From contig JAYRJQ010000017.1 in the NCBI GenBank assembly GCA_041906185.1, positions 80,765-144,764 of the forward strand: a stretch of DNA of 64,000 nt, read 5' to 3'. Below are positions 7,681 to 17,801 of this stretch, in pieces. The stretch comes from Roseateles_B sp041906185 (GTDB lineage: Bacteria; Pseudomonadota; Gammaproteobacteria; Burkholderiales; Burkholderiaceae_C). The translations under genes were made by a program, and so were the position numbers. A model generated the notes under the pieces. It was not told the DNA's origin and made no database searches. It saw only the letters and a list, made by a program, of their open reading frames with translations. The first letter of the stretch is position 1, and the number at the start of each line of letters is the position of its first letter.

Positions 7681-9957
7681 ATGCTTCAAAAATCGCGCCT
7701 TCTCCTGGCCCTGCTGCCCTTGCTGGGCGCCGTGCCGATGCTTTCCGCCACCGCCGCCCCTGCGGCCGCCGGTCCCGCCCTTACGCTGGACCGCATCTAC
7801 GGCGACCCGCCGCTGATGGGCCGCGCGGGCCTCGGCGGCACGCTGTCCCCGGGCGGGCAGTGGCTGACCTATCTGCGCCCCTCCGAGAGCAACCCGGACG
7901 TCAACGAGCTGTGGGGCACGCCCCTTGCCGGCGGTGACGCGCGCCGCCTCGTGGCCGCGAGCGACCTGATCGGCCAGCGCGAGGCGGTGCTCACGGAAGC
8001 CGAGAAGATGGCCCTGGAACGCCGCCGCCAGCGCGGCGCGGGCATCACCGGCTACCAGTGGTGCGGCAAGGGGGATCGCCAGCTGGTGCTGCCTCTCGCG
8101 GGTGACCTGTACCTCGTGGAACTCGGCCAGGCGGCCGGCAGCGCCCCGAAGGTGCAGCGCCTCACGCAGGACGAGCAGGTGCCGGAGCGCGATCCGCAAT
8201 GCGACGCCGCCGGCCGGCAGATCGCCTACGTAAAGCAGAACGATCTGTGGGTGCAGGGCCTGGACGGCGGTGCGCCGCGCCGCCTCACGAGCACCGGCAG
8301 CGAGACGCGCTCGACGGGCCTCGCCGAGTTCATCGCCGCCGAGGAGCTGCATCGCCACAGCGGCTTCTGGTGGTCCCCGGACGGCACGCGCCTGCTCGCC
8401 ATCGAGGTGGACGAGTCCGGCGTGCCCGTGCGCCGCCGCGCCCAGATCGGTGGCGACGGCACGCGCCTCGTCGACCAGCGCTACCCCGGCGCGGGCAGCC
8501 CCAATGCCAAGGTGCAGGCGCTCGTCCTGGACCTCGCGGGCAAGACCGAGCCGCAGCGCCTGACGCTGCCGGCCGAGGCCGAGTACATCGCCCGCGCCGG
8601 CTGGTTCGCGGACGGCACGCCCTGGCTGCAATGGCTCACGCGGGACCAGAAGCACCTGCAGCTGCTCGAGTTCAATGCCCAGGGCCAGCCCCATGCCGTG
8701 CTGGACGAGCGCGACGCCGCCTGGGTGGAGGTGCAGGACGACCTGCGCGAGGTGCCCGCGCTGAAGCGCTCCGGCAAGCCGGCGCTGCTGTGGAGCAGCG
8801 AGCGAAGCGGCCGCCGCCAGCTGTGGCTCGTCGACCGCGTCACCGGCGCCGCCCAGGCCCTGACGCATCAGCCCGAGCCGGTGGCCCAGCTCGTGTGCCT
8901 CGGCGAGCAGCACGTCGTCTTCGCCGGAGCCACTGAACGCGGCCGCGGCCGGGAGCTGTTCAAGGCCGACTTCAAGGGCCAGGTGCAGATGCTGCAGCCG
9001 GGCGACGCGCGCCGCTGGCGTGACGGTCGCGGGGACGCTGCCTGCACGCAGCTGCTCATCACGCAGTCCTCCTGGCAGCAGCCGCCGCGCACCGAGCTGC
9101 TGAAGCTGGACGGCAAGTCTGCCGCGCGGCTCATCGAGCAGGCCCAGCCGGACCCGCTGGTCACGGATCTCGCCGCGCGCCTGCAACCGCAGCTGCCGGA
9201 GTTGCTGGCCGCCGACGGCAAGACGCCGCTCAACGCCGTCTTCCTGCCGCCCACGCGGCCGAGCCTGTCCGGCAACTACCCGGTCGTGGTGCGGGCCTAT
9301 GGCGGCCCGGGTACGGCCACCGTGACCTGGCGCTGGCAGGCGGACCTACCCACGCTGGCGCTCTACCAGCAGCAGGGCTTCGGCGTGCTGATGCTGGACA
9401 CCCGCGGCATGGCCTTCCGGGATCGCGAGTTCACGCGCGCCCATGACCACGCCTTCGGCAAGAACGAGGTCGCGGACCTCTTCACGGCCGTCCGCCAGCT
9501 GGCGAAGCAGTACCCCGCCGTCGACGCGAGCCGCATCGGCTTCACGGGCTGGTCCTATGGCGGCTTCCTCGCGCTGCGCGCGCTGCTGGACGCCGACACG
9601 CCCTTCGCGGCCGCCATCGCCGGTGCCTCGCCCACGGACTGGACGCTCTACGACACCGCCTACACGGAACGCTACCTGGGCCTGCCTGACGGCGGGAAGG
9701 CGCCGGCCTACCAGCAGGCGAATCTGATCCCCCGTGCGCCGCTGCTGAACCGGCCGCTGATGATCATCCACGGCACCTCGGACGACAACGTGCTCTTCGA
9801 CAACTCGCTGCGCATGATCCAGGCGCTGCAGAACGAGGGCAAGGTCTTCGAGACCGTGATCTATCCGGGCCACGCGCATGGCGTGGCCGGCCGCAAGGCC
9901 CGCCTGCATCTGGCGCGCACGCAGCTGGACTTCTTCCAGCGGCAGCTGCGCCCGTGA
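7681..9957 (+). CDS. Secreted prolyl-oligopeptidase (S9/DPP IV-type) peptidase
   Basis: A 758-aa exported serine peptidase. An N-terminal signal peptide (MLQKSRLLLALLPLLGAVPM, with cleavage probably after TAAPAAA) is followed by a DPP IV-type beta-propeller (about 40-500) with the conserved EEFxAxEE-like helix read as FIAAEELHRHSG. The C-terminal alpha/beta hydrolase domain (about 520-758) has the nucleophile motif GWSYGGF, Asp in HGTSDDNV and His in GHAHGV. It probably releases X-Pro dipeptides or processes short peptides in the periplasm. ATG 7681 was chosen because it gives a proper signal peptide; an upstream in-frame codon does not. It stands alone. Confidence 0.92.
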   Translation: MLQKSRLLLALLPLLGAVPMLSATAAPAAAGPALTLDRIYGDPPLMGRAGLGGTLSPGGQWLTYLRPSESNPDVNELWGTPLAGGDARRLVAASDLIGQREAVLTEAEKMALERRRQRGAGITGYQWCGKGDRQLVLPLAGDLYLVELGQAAGSAPKVQRLTQDEQVPERDPQCDAAGRQIAYVKQNDLWVQGLDGGAPRRLTSTGSETRSTGLAEFIAAEELHRHSGFWWSPDGTRLLAIEVDESGVPVRRRAQIGGDGTRLVDQRYPGAGSPNAKVQALVLDLAGKTEPQRLTLPAEAEYIARAGWFADGTPWLQWLTRDQKHLQLLEFNAQGQPHAVLDERDAAWVEVQDDLREVPALKRSGKPALLWSSERSGRRQLWLVDRVTGAAQALTHQPEPVAQLVCLGEQHVVFAGATERGRGRELFKADFKGQVQMLQPGDARRWRDGRGDAACTQLLITQSSWQQPPRTELLKLDGKSAARLIEQAQPDPLVTDLAARLQPQLPELLAADGKTPLNAVFLPPTRPSLSGNYPVVVRAYGGPGTATVTWRWQADLPTLALYQQQGFGVLMLDTRGMAFRDREFTRAHDHAFGKNEVADLFTAVRQLAKQYPAVDASRIGFTGWSYGGFLALRALLDADTPFAAAIAGASPTDWTLYDTAYTERYLGLPDGGKAPAYQQANLIPRAPLLNRPLMIIHGTSDDNVLFDNSLRMIQALQNEGKVFETVIYPGHAHGVAGRKARLHLARTQLDFFQRQLRP

Positions 9958-9977
9958 GGCTGGCAGCATGTCACGCA

Positions 9978-10004
9978 GGGCCCGGGCGCATGCGTCCCGG
10001 GCCC
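9978..10004. repeat. Strong GC hairpin after the S9 peptidase
   Basis: GGGCCCGGG (9978-9986) and CCCGGGCCC (9996-10004) form a perfect 9-bp stem around a 9-base loop, 20 bp beyond the peptidase stop. No T run follows, so it may stabilise the mRNA 3' end rather than terminate transcription. Confidence 0.5.
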
Positions 10005-10179
10005 GCCCATGGGCATGGCACTTGCCCTGCGTGATTTATTGCTGTCAGCGCACTTCCTAGTCCACCGCGAGCGGAGATCCGACGTTGAGTCGAGACCTTT
10101 GCACATGGTGGTCCCCGCAAACGGGGCCTAGTCTTGCATCAAGCCCGCAGCAAAGATGAGGGCGTCGTTGGAGAGGATC

Positions 10180-10437
10180 ATGAACATCACCGACAGCACC
10201 ACCGCCCTGCGCGAGGCAGGGAGCGCCGATCAGCGGCTCGAGTTGGCCCTGGACCGCTGCTTCGAGCTGAGGTTCCAGTCCCTGTTCCATGCGGGCAAGG
10301 CCCTGGCCTTTCCCTGCAATGCCCGGGGCGAGGTGAGCCTCGATGCCCTGAGCGAGCGGGCCCGCGAGAACTACCTCTTCGCCCGTGCCGTCGTCGGTCA
10401 CGAGTACGCGGCGCCGGTGGTCACGAGCCGCGGCTGA
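10180..10437 (+). CDS. Small conserved hypothetical protein
   Basis: An 85-aa protein with the core pattern LDRCFELRFQSLFHAGKAL, followed by FPCNARGEV and NYLFARAVVGHEY. I recall similar short proteins in many Burkholderiales, but none with a known function. A GAGAGG ribosome-binding site precedes ATG 10180; an upstream in-frame ATG at 10156 is less well placed. There is no signal peptide or membrane segment. It lies alone between the S9 peptidase and the convergent glnS. Confidence 0.65.
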   Translation: MNITDSTTALREAGSADQRLELALDRCFELRFQSLFHAGKALAFPCNARGEVSLDALSERARENYLFARAVVGHEYAAPVVTSRG

Positions 10438-10486
10438 GCACCTCCGCGCCCGAACGTGGGTGCATACGTCGAGACCGACCTCGGCA

Positions 10487-10567
10487 CCTATCCCGGCATC
10501 TGCACCGGCAGCTGCACCAGCACCGGTACCGGCATTGGCACCAGCACCGGCACCGGCCCATACACCC
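10487..10567. repeat. Low-complexity CACCGG-rich tract
   Basis: Imperfect hexamer-like units (GCACCG, ACCGGC, ACCAGC) repeat over about 80 bp in the intergenic stretch 10438-10605, between the small hypothetical gene and the glnS terminator. No convincing gene is seen here. Confidence 0.55.
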
Positions 10568-10607
10568 ACCGGTGCGCGACCCAGTCGCCTGATCCTGTCC
10601 AGCCATG

Positions 10608-10634
10608 AAAAAGACCGCCCTCGGGCGGTCTTGT
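10608..10634 (-). terminator. Intrinsic terminator of glnS
   Basis: AAGACCGCCC (10611-10620) and GGGCGGTCTT (10623-10632) form a stem around a short loop. On the minus strand the stem is followed by TTTTT, placing it about 30 bp beyond the glnS stop. It could act in both directions. Confidence 0.8.
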
Positions 10635-10662
10635 GCTTGAGGCGCGGCAGACACCGCCGCCG

Positions 10663-12468
<1,806 letters not shown>

Positions 12469-12569
12469 CGGCGGTGGGCAGGAGCGTGCGGCGGGCCGCC
12501 GCTCCCTCGTTGGAGATGGGAAGCGGCGGATTTTATCGGTGCCGCGTGAGGGCGAGAGGCGCTTGCGGC

Positions 12570-13418
12570 TCAGAGACCGCGAAACAGGTGCGCATAGAGG
12601 CGGCTGACCCCCAGTTTCTCGGGGTGCTCGCGCAGATGCAGGGTCAGCTTGCCCTGCTCGTCGCGCACGGCGCGCTCGATGGCGGTGGACCGGACCACCG
12701 TGCCGCGATGGACCTGCCAGAAGAGCTCCGTGTCCAGCTGGGGCAGCAGCTCGCGCAGCGACAGCCGCATGAGGTGCTCCTTCTGCGCGGTCACCACGCG
12801 GACGTATTTGTCGGCCGCCTCGAAGAACAGCACGTCCTCGACCGGCACCATCTGGATGCTCGAGCCCTGGCTGACCTGCAGCAGGCGCAGGCGTGGCAGG
12901 GGCGGCGACGAGTGCGGCGAGGAGGGCGCCGAGGAGGGCGCCGCCGCGCCACCTGCCGCGCCACCGGCCGGGGCGAGCAGCTGGCGCAGCTGCGCCAGTG
13001 TGGCATCCAGCGCCGGGCTCGCCGCGGTCTGGCGCTGCGCCAGGGCCTGCTTCAGGCGCCCCACCGTCTGGGCCAGGCGCTCGCGCTGCACGGGCTTGAG
13101 CACGTAGTCGACCGCCGCGTGTTCGAAGGCCTGGAGCGCGTATTGGTCATAGGCGGTCACGAAGACCAGCAGCGGGAAGGGCGCGTCCTCGGGCCAGTCC
13201 TCGGCGAGCGCCGCGGCGGCCTCCAGCCCGCTGAGGCCGGGCATGCGGATGTCGAGGAAGCACAGGCTCGGGCGGCGGGCCAGTGCCAGATCCACGGCCG
13301 CCTGCCCGTGGGGCGCGATGGGCAGCAGCGTGAGCTCCGGCCACAGCTGCTGCAGCTCTGACTTCAGGTGCTCGGCCAGCAGGGCCTCGTCTTCGGCGAT
13401 CAGGGCGATGGGATTCAT
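12570..13418 (-). CDS. LytTR-family response regulator
   Basis: The 282-aa regulator has a receiver domain (about 1-125) with EDE at 9-11, phosphoacceptor Asp56 in CFLDIRMPG, and Lys in VLKPV. A Gly/Ala/Ser-rich linker (about 150-170) leads to a C-terminal LytTR DNA-binding domain (about 175-282), with FFEAADKYVRVVT and FWQVHRGTVV. It overlaps the upstream histidine kinase by 4 bp (ATGA), so the two form a coupled two-component pair. The target genes are unknown; the adjacent membrane protein gene is a possibility. The AlgR/LytR name is by domain only. Confidence 0.88.
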   Translation of the reverse strand: MNPIALIAEDEALLAEHLKSELQQLWPELTLLPIAPHGQAAVDLALARRPSLCFLDIRMPGLSGLEAAAALAEDWPEDAPFPLLVFVTAYDQYALQAFEHAAVDYVLKPVQRERLAQTVGRLKQALAQRQTAASPALDATLAQLRQLLAPAGGAAGGAAAPSSAPSSPHSSPPLPRLRLLQVSQGSSIQMVPVEDVLFFEAADKYVRVVTAQKEHLMRLSLRELLPQLDTELFWQVHRGTVVRSTAIERAVRDEQGKLTLHLREHPEKLGVSRLYAHLFRGL

Positions 13419-14614
13419 GAGGCAGCAGAGGCGGAGGCGGGGGACGGCGTGGGGGCCGTCATCAGGCGGCGGGGGATGTGGATCTCGATGCGGCAGCCGC
13501 CCTCGGCGGGGTAGCTCAGGCTGAGGCCGGCGGCGCTGCCGTAGCGGGCCTGCAGGCGGTCGCGGACCTGCTGGAGGCCAAAGCCCGTGCCGACGCTGCC
13601 GGCGGTGCCCGCGAGGCCTGCGGCAGTGGTCGTGGTCGTGGTCGTGGTCGTGGTCATGGCCTGCCCTCGCCCGGTGTCTGCAACGACCAGCAGGCAGTCC
13701 TCACCCTGGAGCCGGGCCGACACCTCGAGCACGCCACCGTCGATCTGGGGCTCCAGGCCGTGCTTGATGGCGTTCTCGACGAGCGGCTGCAGCAGCAGCG
13801 CCGGCAGGGAGAGGCCGGCCAGGGCGGGCGGCAGCTCGAAGCGGGCCTGCAGGCGCTCGCCCATGCGCACCTGCATGAGGCTGAGGTAGTCCTGCAGCCG
13901 CGCGAACTCGGTCTGCAGCGGGTGATGGCCGACGCGCGAGGCCTCCAGCGTGGCGCGCAGGAAGGCGATCAGCTGGTCCAGCATCGTCTGGGCGCGGGCG
14001 GCATCGAGCCCGATCAGCACCCGCAGATTGGCCAGCGTGTTGAACAGCATGTGCGGCTCGAGCTGCGCCTGCAGCAGCAGCAGCTGGGTCTCGGCGGCCA
14101 CGCGGCGGGCCTGCTCGGCCTCCATCTGTGCGGCAGTCATCCGGCCCCGCGTGTAGAAGAAGGCCGTGCCGCCCAGGGACGCCAGGCCGGTGATCGTGAG
14201 CGTGGTGGCCAGCTGGCCCCACTCGGCCGACCACAGGCTGCGTGTGTGCAGGCCGGTGATGGCGTCCCCGAGGAGCTGGCCGATCGTGAAGCCGCCCAGC
14301 GCGCCGCCGATCACGCAGACGGCCATCCAGGGCCAGCCCGGCCAGCCGTGCTCGAAGCCCTCGCAGCCGGGGTAGCGCCGGCGCAGGCGCCGGGCGATCA
14401 GCAGACGGCCGCCGTCGATCAGCAGCCAGCAGTTCATGCCGATGCAGAAGGAGTAGACCACCTGGACCCAGGGCCGGTTCCAGCCCGAGAGGGCCGCCAG
14501 CAGCAGCCCGATCACGGCGCACCACAGGGCCGACTGGGCCCCGTGGCGCAGGAAGTAATGCCAGCCTCTCACGCCGGCGGGGCTCATGGGGATGGTGGAG
14601 GGCGTGGCACTCAT
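13415..14614 (-). CDS. LytS-like sensor histidine kinase
   Basis: A 399-aa membrane sensor kinase of the His_kinase (LytS/YehU) group. About four hydrophobic segments lie in residues 25-155. The phosphoacceptor is His188 in QLEPHMLFNTLANL. ATP-binding boxes follow: LVENAIKHG (N box), VADTGRG (G1) and GTGFGLQQVRDRL (G2). A run of ten threonines (321-330), encoded by five exact copies of a hexanucleotide, sits between G1 and G2 in the ATP lid. The stop overlaps the start of the LytTR regulator. Confidence 0.88.
   Translation of the reverse strand: MSATPSTIPMSPAGVRGWHYFLRHGAQSALWCAVIGLLLAALSGWNRPWVQVVYSFCIGMNCWLLIDGGRLLIARRLRRRYPGCEGFEHGWPGWPWMAVCVIGGALGGFTIGQLLGDAITGLHTRSLWSAEWGQLATTLTITGLASLGGTAFFYTRGRMTAAQMEAEQARRVAAETQLLLLQAQLEPHMLFNTLANLRVLIGLDAARAQTMLDQLIAFLRATLEASRVGHHPLQTEFARLQDYLSLMQVRMGERLQARFELPPALAGLSLPALLLQPLVENAIKHGLEPQIDGGVLEVSARLQGEDCLLVVADTGRGQAMTTTTTTTTTTAAGLAGTAGSVGTGFGLQQVRDRLQARYGSAAGLSLSYPAEGGCRIEIHIPRRLMTAPTPSPASASAAS
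13626..13655. repeat. Hexanucleotide tandem repeat in the kinase gene
   Basis: GTGGTC is repeated five times without error. On the coding (minus) strand it reads alternating ACC/ACG threonine codons. Gain or loss of units would keep the frame and only change the length of the poly-Thr loop. Confidence 0.9.
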
Positions 14615-14638
14615 GGCGGGCGATTGTGCAGCAGCCCC

Positions 14639-15154
14639 TCAGGCCGGCGAGCCGACCTGCGTGGCGAGCTTCATCAGGTTGCGGGAGCGGGCCAGGAAGA
14701 TCGAGCCCAGGGCGCCGTTGAGGGCGCTCACCCCCAGCACCGCGGCGGTTTGCTGCGCCAGTGCGGGGCTCATGGCCAGCGTCATGCCGAGCAGGAACTT
14801 GAGCGCGAAGATGCCCATCATCACGGCCAGCGGCGCCCAGCTGCCGGGCACGAGGTAGGCGTTGCGGACGGCGTCGTGCCGGGCGGCGCCGGGCCAGCCG
14901 CTGGCAGCGATCAGCTGGCGGGTGGCCGTGAGGCCGGCCAGGAAGCCCAGCACCGTGAGGGCCTGCCAGCCGAAGGCGCCGACGGTGCTCCAGGCGGAGA
15001 AGGCGAGGAAGGCCAGCGGCATGCGGCGCAGCCGGGCGGCGCTGACCCAGCGGTCGCGGGTCTGCGAGAGGCCCAGGGCGACCAGGGCGACCAGCAGGCA
15101 CCAGACCCAGGCGGGAACCTGGCCGAGGATCAGGGAAAGGGTCGTGCTGCTCAT
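14639..15154 (-). CDS. Multi-spanning membrane protein of unknown function (DUF6622-like)
   Basis: A 171-aa integral membrane protein with about five predicted hydrophobic helices (for example VPAWVWCLLVALVALGL near residue 13 and WAPLAVMMGIFALKFLLGM near 105). The layout resembles small Burkholderiales proteins annotated as DUF6622, but the match is from memory. It lies 24 bp upstream of the sensor kinase on the same strand, so it may be co-transcribed with the two-component pair. No catalytic residues are recognisable. Confidence 0.65.
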   Translation of the reverse strand: MSSTTLSLILGQVPAWVWCLLVALVALGLSQTRDRWVSAARLRRMPLAFLAFSAWSTVGAFGWQALTVLGFLAGLTATRQLIAASGWPGAARHDAVRNAYLVPGSWAPLAVMMGIFALKFLLGMTLAMSPALAQQTAAVLGVSALNGALGSIFLARSRNLMKLATQVGSPA

Positions 15155-15316
15155 CGTGTGCTCCTTGAAACGGGTGTCGATGGCTGCACTGTGCCGGGCG
15201 GGCCCTCAGGCGTCTGCAGTGGCGCGACCAGGCGACGGAGGCGGTCGCGAAGTGCGGTGGCGTGGCGCGAAATGCGTCGTGTGCATCGCGTGCACCGTGC
15301 GCACCGCGCCCCGGCC

Positions 15317-16942
15317 TCAGCGCCGCCGGCTGCCGCCGCCCCCGAGGATGCTGCCGAGCACGCCGCGCACGATCTCGCGGCCCAGCGAGCTGCCCATGCT
15401 GCGCAGCGCGGACTTGGCGGCGGCCTCGGCCAGCCCCTCGTGGCGGCCGCCGCGCGGGCCGGTGCTTCCGAAGAGCACGTCCTTGAGTCCGTCCATCAGG
15501 CCACCGCCTTCCGGGGCGGGGGCGGGCACGGACGGGCCCGACGAGGCCGGTCCCCGCTGCAGCGCTCGATCGGCTTCGTCGGCCATCGAGCCGCCTGCTG
15601 CCGACGGTGCCGGCGGGGCGGGCGTGCGGGACGGCATGCGAGCCGGGGCCGGCGTCGGGGTCGCCTGGGCGGGCGCGCCCTTCAGCCTCTCGTAGGCGGA
15701 CTCCCGGTCCAGCAGCGTCTCGTAGACGCCGGCCACCAGCGAGTTCTGCAGCAGGGCCTGGCGCTGTTCGGGCGTGATCGGCCCGATGCGGCTGCCCGGC
15801 GGCAGGATGAAGACGCGCTCGGTGATGCTGGGGCGGCCCTTCTCGTCCAGCAAGCTCACGAGCGCCTCGCCCACGCCCAGCTCGCTGATGGCCGTGGCGA
15901 TGTCCAGCCCGGGCTTGGCGCGCATGGTCTCGGCCGCGGCCTTGACGGCCTTCTGGTCCCGCGGGGTGAAGGCGCGCAGCGCGTGCTGCACGCGGTTGCC
16001 CAGCTGACCCAGCACGGTGTCGGGGATGTCCAGCGGGTTCTGGGTGACGAAGTAGACGCCCACGCCCTTGGAGCGCACCAGGCGCACGACCAGCTCGATG
16101 CGCTCGACCAGCGCGTCCGGCGCGTCCTTGAAGAGCAGGTGGGCCTCGTCGAAGAAGAAAACGAGCTTGGGCTTGTCCAGGTCGCCCACCTCGGGCAGGG
16201 TCTCGAAGAGCTCCGACAGCAGCCACAGCAGGAAAGTGGCGTAGAGGCGGGGGGCGGCCATGAGCTTGTCGGCGGCCAGGATGTTGATGACGCCCTTTCC
16301 GCCATCGGCCTGGATGAGGTCGGCGATGTTGAGCATGGGCTCGCCGAAGAACTTGTCCCCGCCCTGGGCCTCGATCTGCAGCAGGCCGCGCTGGATGGCG
16401 CCGATGGAGGCGGCCGAGACATTGCCGTACTGCGTCGTGAACTCGCTGGCGTGCTCGCCCACGTGCTGCAGCATGGCGCGCAGGTCCTTGAGGTCCAGCA
16501 GCAGCAGGCCCTGGTCGTCGGCGATCTTGAAGACGAGCTGCAGCACGCCCGTCTGCGTCTCGTTCAGCGCCAGCATGCGGGCGATGAGCAGGGGGCCCAT
16601 GTCCGAGATGGTGGCGCGCACGGGGTGGCCCTGCTCGCCGAACACGTCCCACAGCGTCGTGGGGCAGGCGACGGGGGCTGGCACGTCCAGCGCGCGTTCC
16701 TTGAGTACCGCCAGCAGCTTCTCCGAGGGCTGGCCGGCCTGGGAGATGCCGGTGAGGTCGCCCTTGATGTCGGCCATGAAAACGGGGATGCCGAGCAGGC
16801 TGAAGCTCTCGGCCAGCTTCTGCAGGCTGATGGTCTTGCCGGTGCCGGTGGCACCCGTGATGAGCCCGTGGCGGTTGGCCAGGGCGGGCAGCAGGTGGCA
16901 CTCGATCTCGCCGTGTCGGGCGAGCAGGATGGGGTCGGCCAT
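15317..16942 (-). CDS. HerA-like ATPase / DUF853 family (YjgR type)
   Basis: A 541-aa P-loop ATPase of the HerA/FtsK-like DUF853 family. Walker A is GATGTGKT near residue 30, and the Walker B region reads LVFFFDEAHLLF near 260. VYFVTQNPLDIPD (sensor-like Gln-Asn) and an arginine-finger-type LGNRVQHALRAF segment follow. The C-terminal about 120 residues are Pro/Ala-rich and end in a Gly-rich GSILGGGGSRRR tail. The cellular role of this family is not established. It stands alone, divergent from yebC. Confidence 0.85.
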   Translation of the reverse strand: MADPILLARHGEIECHLLPALANRHGLITGATGTGKTISLQKLAESFSLLGIPVFMADIKGDLTGISQAGQPSEKLLAVLKERALDVPAPVACPTTLWDVFGEQGHPVRATISDMGPLLIARMLALNETQTGVLQLVFKIADDQGLLLLDLKDLRAMLQHVGEHASEFTTQYGNVSAASIGAIQRGLLQIEAQGGDKFFGEPMLNIADLIQADGGKGVINILAADKLMAAPRLYATFLLWLLSELFETLPEVGDLDKPKLVFFFDEAHLLFKDAPDALVERIELVVRLVRSKGVGVYFVTQNPLDIPDTVLGQLGNRVQHALRAFTPRDQKAVKAAAETMRAKPGLDIATAISELGVGEALVSLLDEKGRPSITERVFILPPGSRIGPITPEQRQALLQNSLVAGVYETLLDRESAYERLKGAPAQATPTPAPARMPSRTPAPPAPSAAGGSMADEADRALQRGPASSGPSVPAPAPEGGGLMDGLKDVLFGSTGPRGGRHEGLAEAAAKSALRSMGSSLGREIVRGVLGSILGGGGSRRR

Positions 16943-16975
16943 GCGGGGCTCCGGGGAAGAGGTGGTGGCGAAAGC

Positions 16976-16981
16976 TAAAAT
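16976..16981 (+). promoter_or_regulatory. Possible -10 element for yebC-purD operon
   Basis: TAAAAT lies 94 bp upstream of yebC in the 133-bp gap between divergent genes. No convincing -35 hexamer is seen at the expected spacing, so confidence is low. Confidence 0.25.
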
Positions 16982-17075
16982 CGCAGTCTATCCAACACCA
17001 TCACGGCTGGAGCGCACGGAATTCCACAGGGGAATCACGGCAGGCGCCAGGCGGCCGACCCGGAGAACAAGACAT

Positions 17076-17801
17076 ATGGCAGGGCATTCCAAATGGGCCA
17101 ATATTCAGCACCGCAAGGGCCGTCAGGACGAAAAGCGGGGCAAGGTCTGGACCCGTCTGACCCGTGAAATCATCGTGGCCGCCCGCTCCGGTGGCGGCGA
17201 CATCGCCATGAACCCGCGCCTGCGTCTGGCGATCGAAAAGGCCAAGGCCGCCAACATGCCGGCGGACAACATCAAGCGCAACGTCGACAAGGCTACCGGC
17301 AACCTCGACGGCGTGACCTACGAGGAAATCCGCTACGAGGGCTACGGCATCGGCGGCGCGGCCATCATCGTGGACTGCATGACCGACAACCGCGTGCGCA
17401 CCGTGGCCGAGGTGCGCCACGCCTTCAGCAAGCACGGCGGCAACCTGGGCACCGAAGGCTCGGTGGCCTTCCAGTTCAAGCACTGCGGCCAGCTGGTCTT
17501 CGCGCCCGGCACGTCCGAAGACAAGGTCATGGAAGTGGCCCTGGACGCCGGCGCCGAGGACGTGGTCACCGGTGACGACGGCTCCATCGAGGTGCTGACC
17601 GCCCCCGGCGACTTCGAGGCCGTCAAGAACGCGCTGGAGGCCGCCGGCCTGAACGCCGAGATCGCCGAGGTCACGATGCGCGCCGAGAACGCCATCGACC
17701 TCGCCGGCGACGACGCCGCCCGCATGCAGAAGCTGCTGGACGTGATCGAGGACCTGGACGACGTCCAGGAGGTCTATCACAACGCGAGCATCGAGCAATG
17801 A
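17076..17801 (+). CDS. YebC/PmpR family regulatory protein
   Basis: The 241-aa product starts MAGHSKWANIQHRKGRQDEKRGK, the hallmark of the YebC/PmpR (TACO1) family. The conserved segment YEGYGIGGAAIIVDCMTDN follows near residue 85. Members have been described as transcription regulators and, more recently, as factors aiding translation of difficult sequences. Which role applies here is open. The stop overlaps the purD start (ATGA), so the genes are coupled. Confidence 0.93.
   Translation: MAGHSKWANIQHRKGRQDEKRGKVWTRLTREIIVAARSGGGDIAMNPRLRLAIEKAKAANMPADNIKRNVDKATGNLDGVTYEEIRYEGYGIGGAAIIVDCMTDNRVRTVAEVRHAFSKHGGNLGTEGSVAFQFKHCGQLVFAPGTSEDKVMEVALDAGAEDVVTGDDGSIEVLTAPGDFEAVKNALEAAGLNAEIAEVTMRAENAIDLAGDDAARMQKLLDVIEDLDDVQEVYHNASIEQ

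Noticed and set aside
13626..13655. On/off phase variation by the hexanucleotide repeat
   Set aside because: Units of six bases keep the reading frame, so only loop length can vary.
13478..16978. Very long open frames on both strands across the kinase, membrane protein and HerA-like genes
   Set aside because: They are shadows of the real genes in other frames, rich in Arg, Ala, Gly and Pro, without recognisable motifs.
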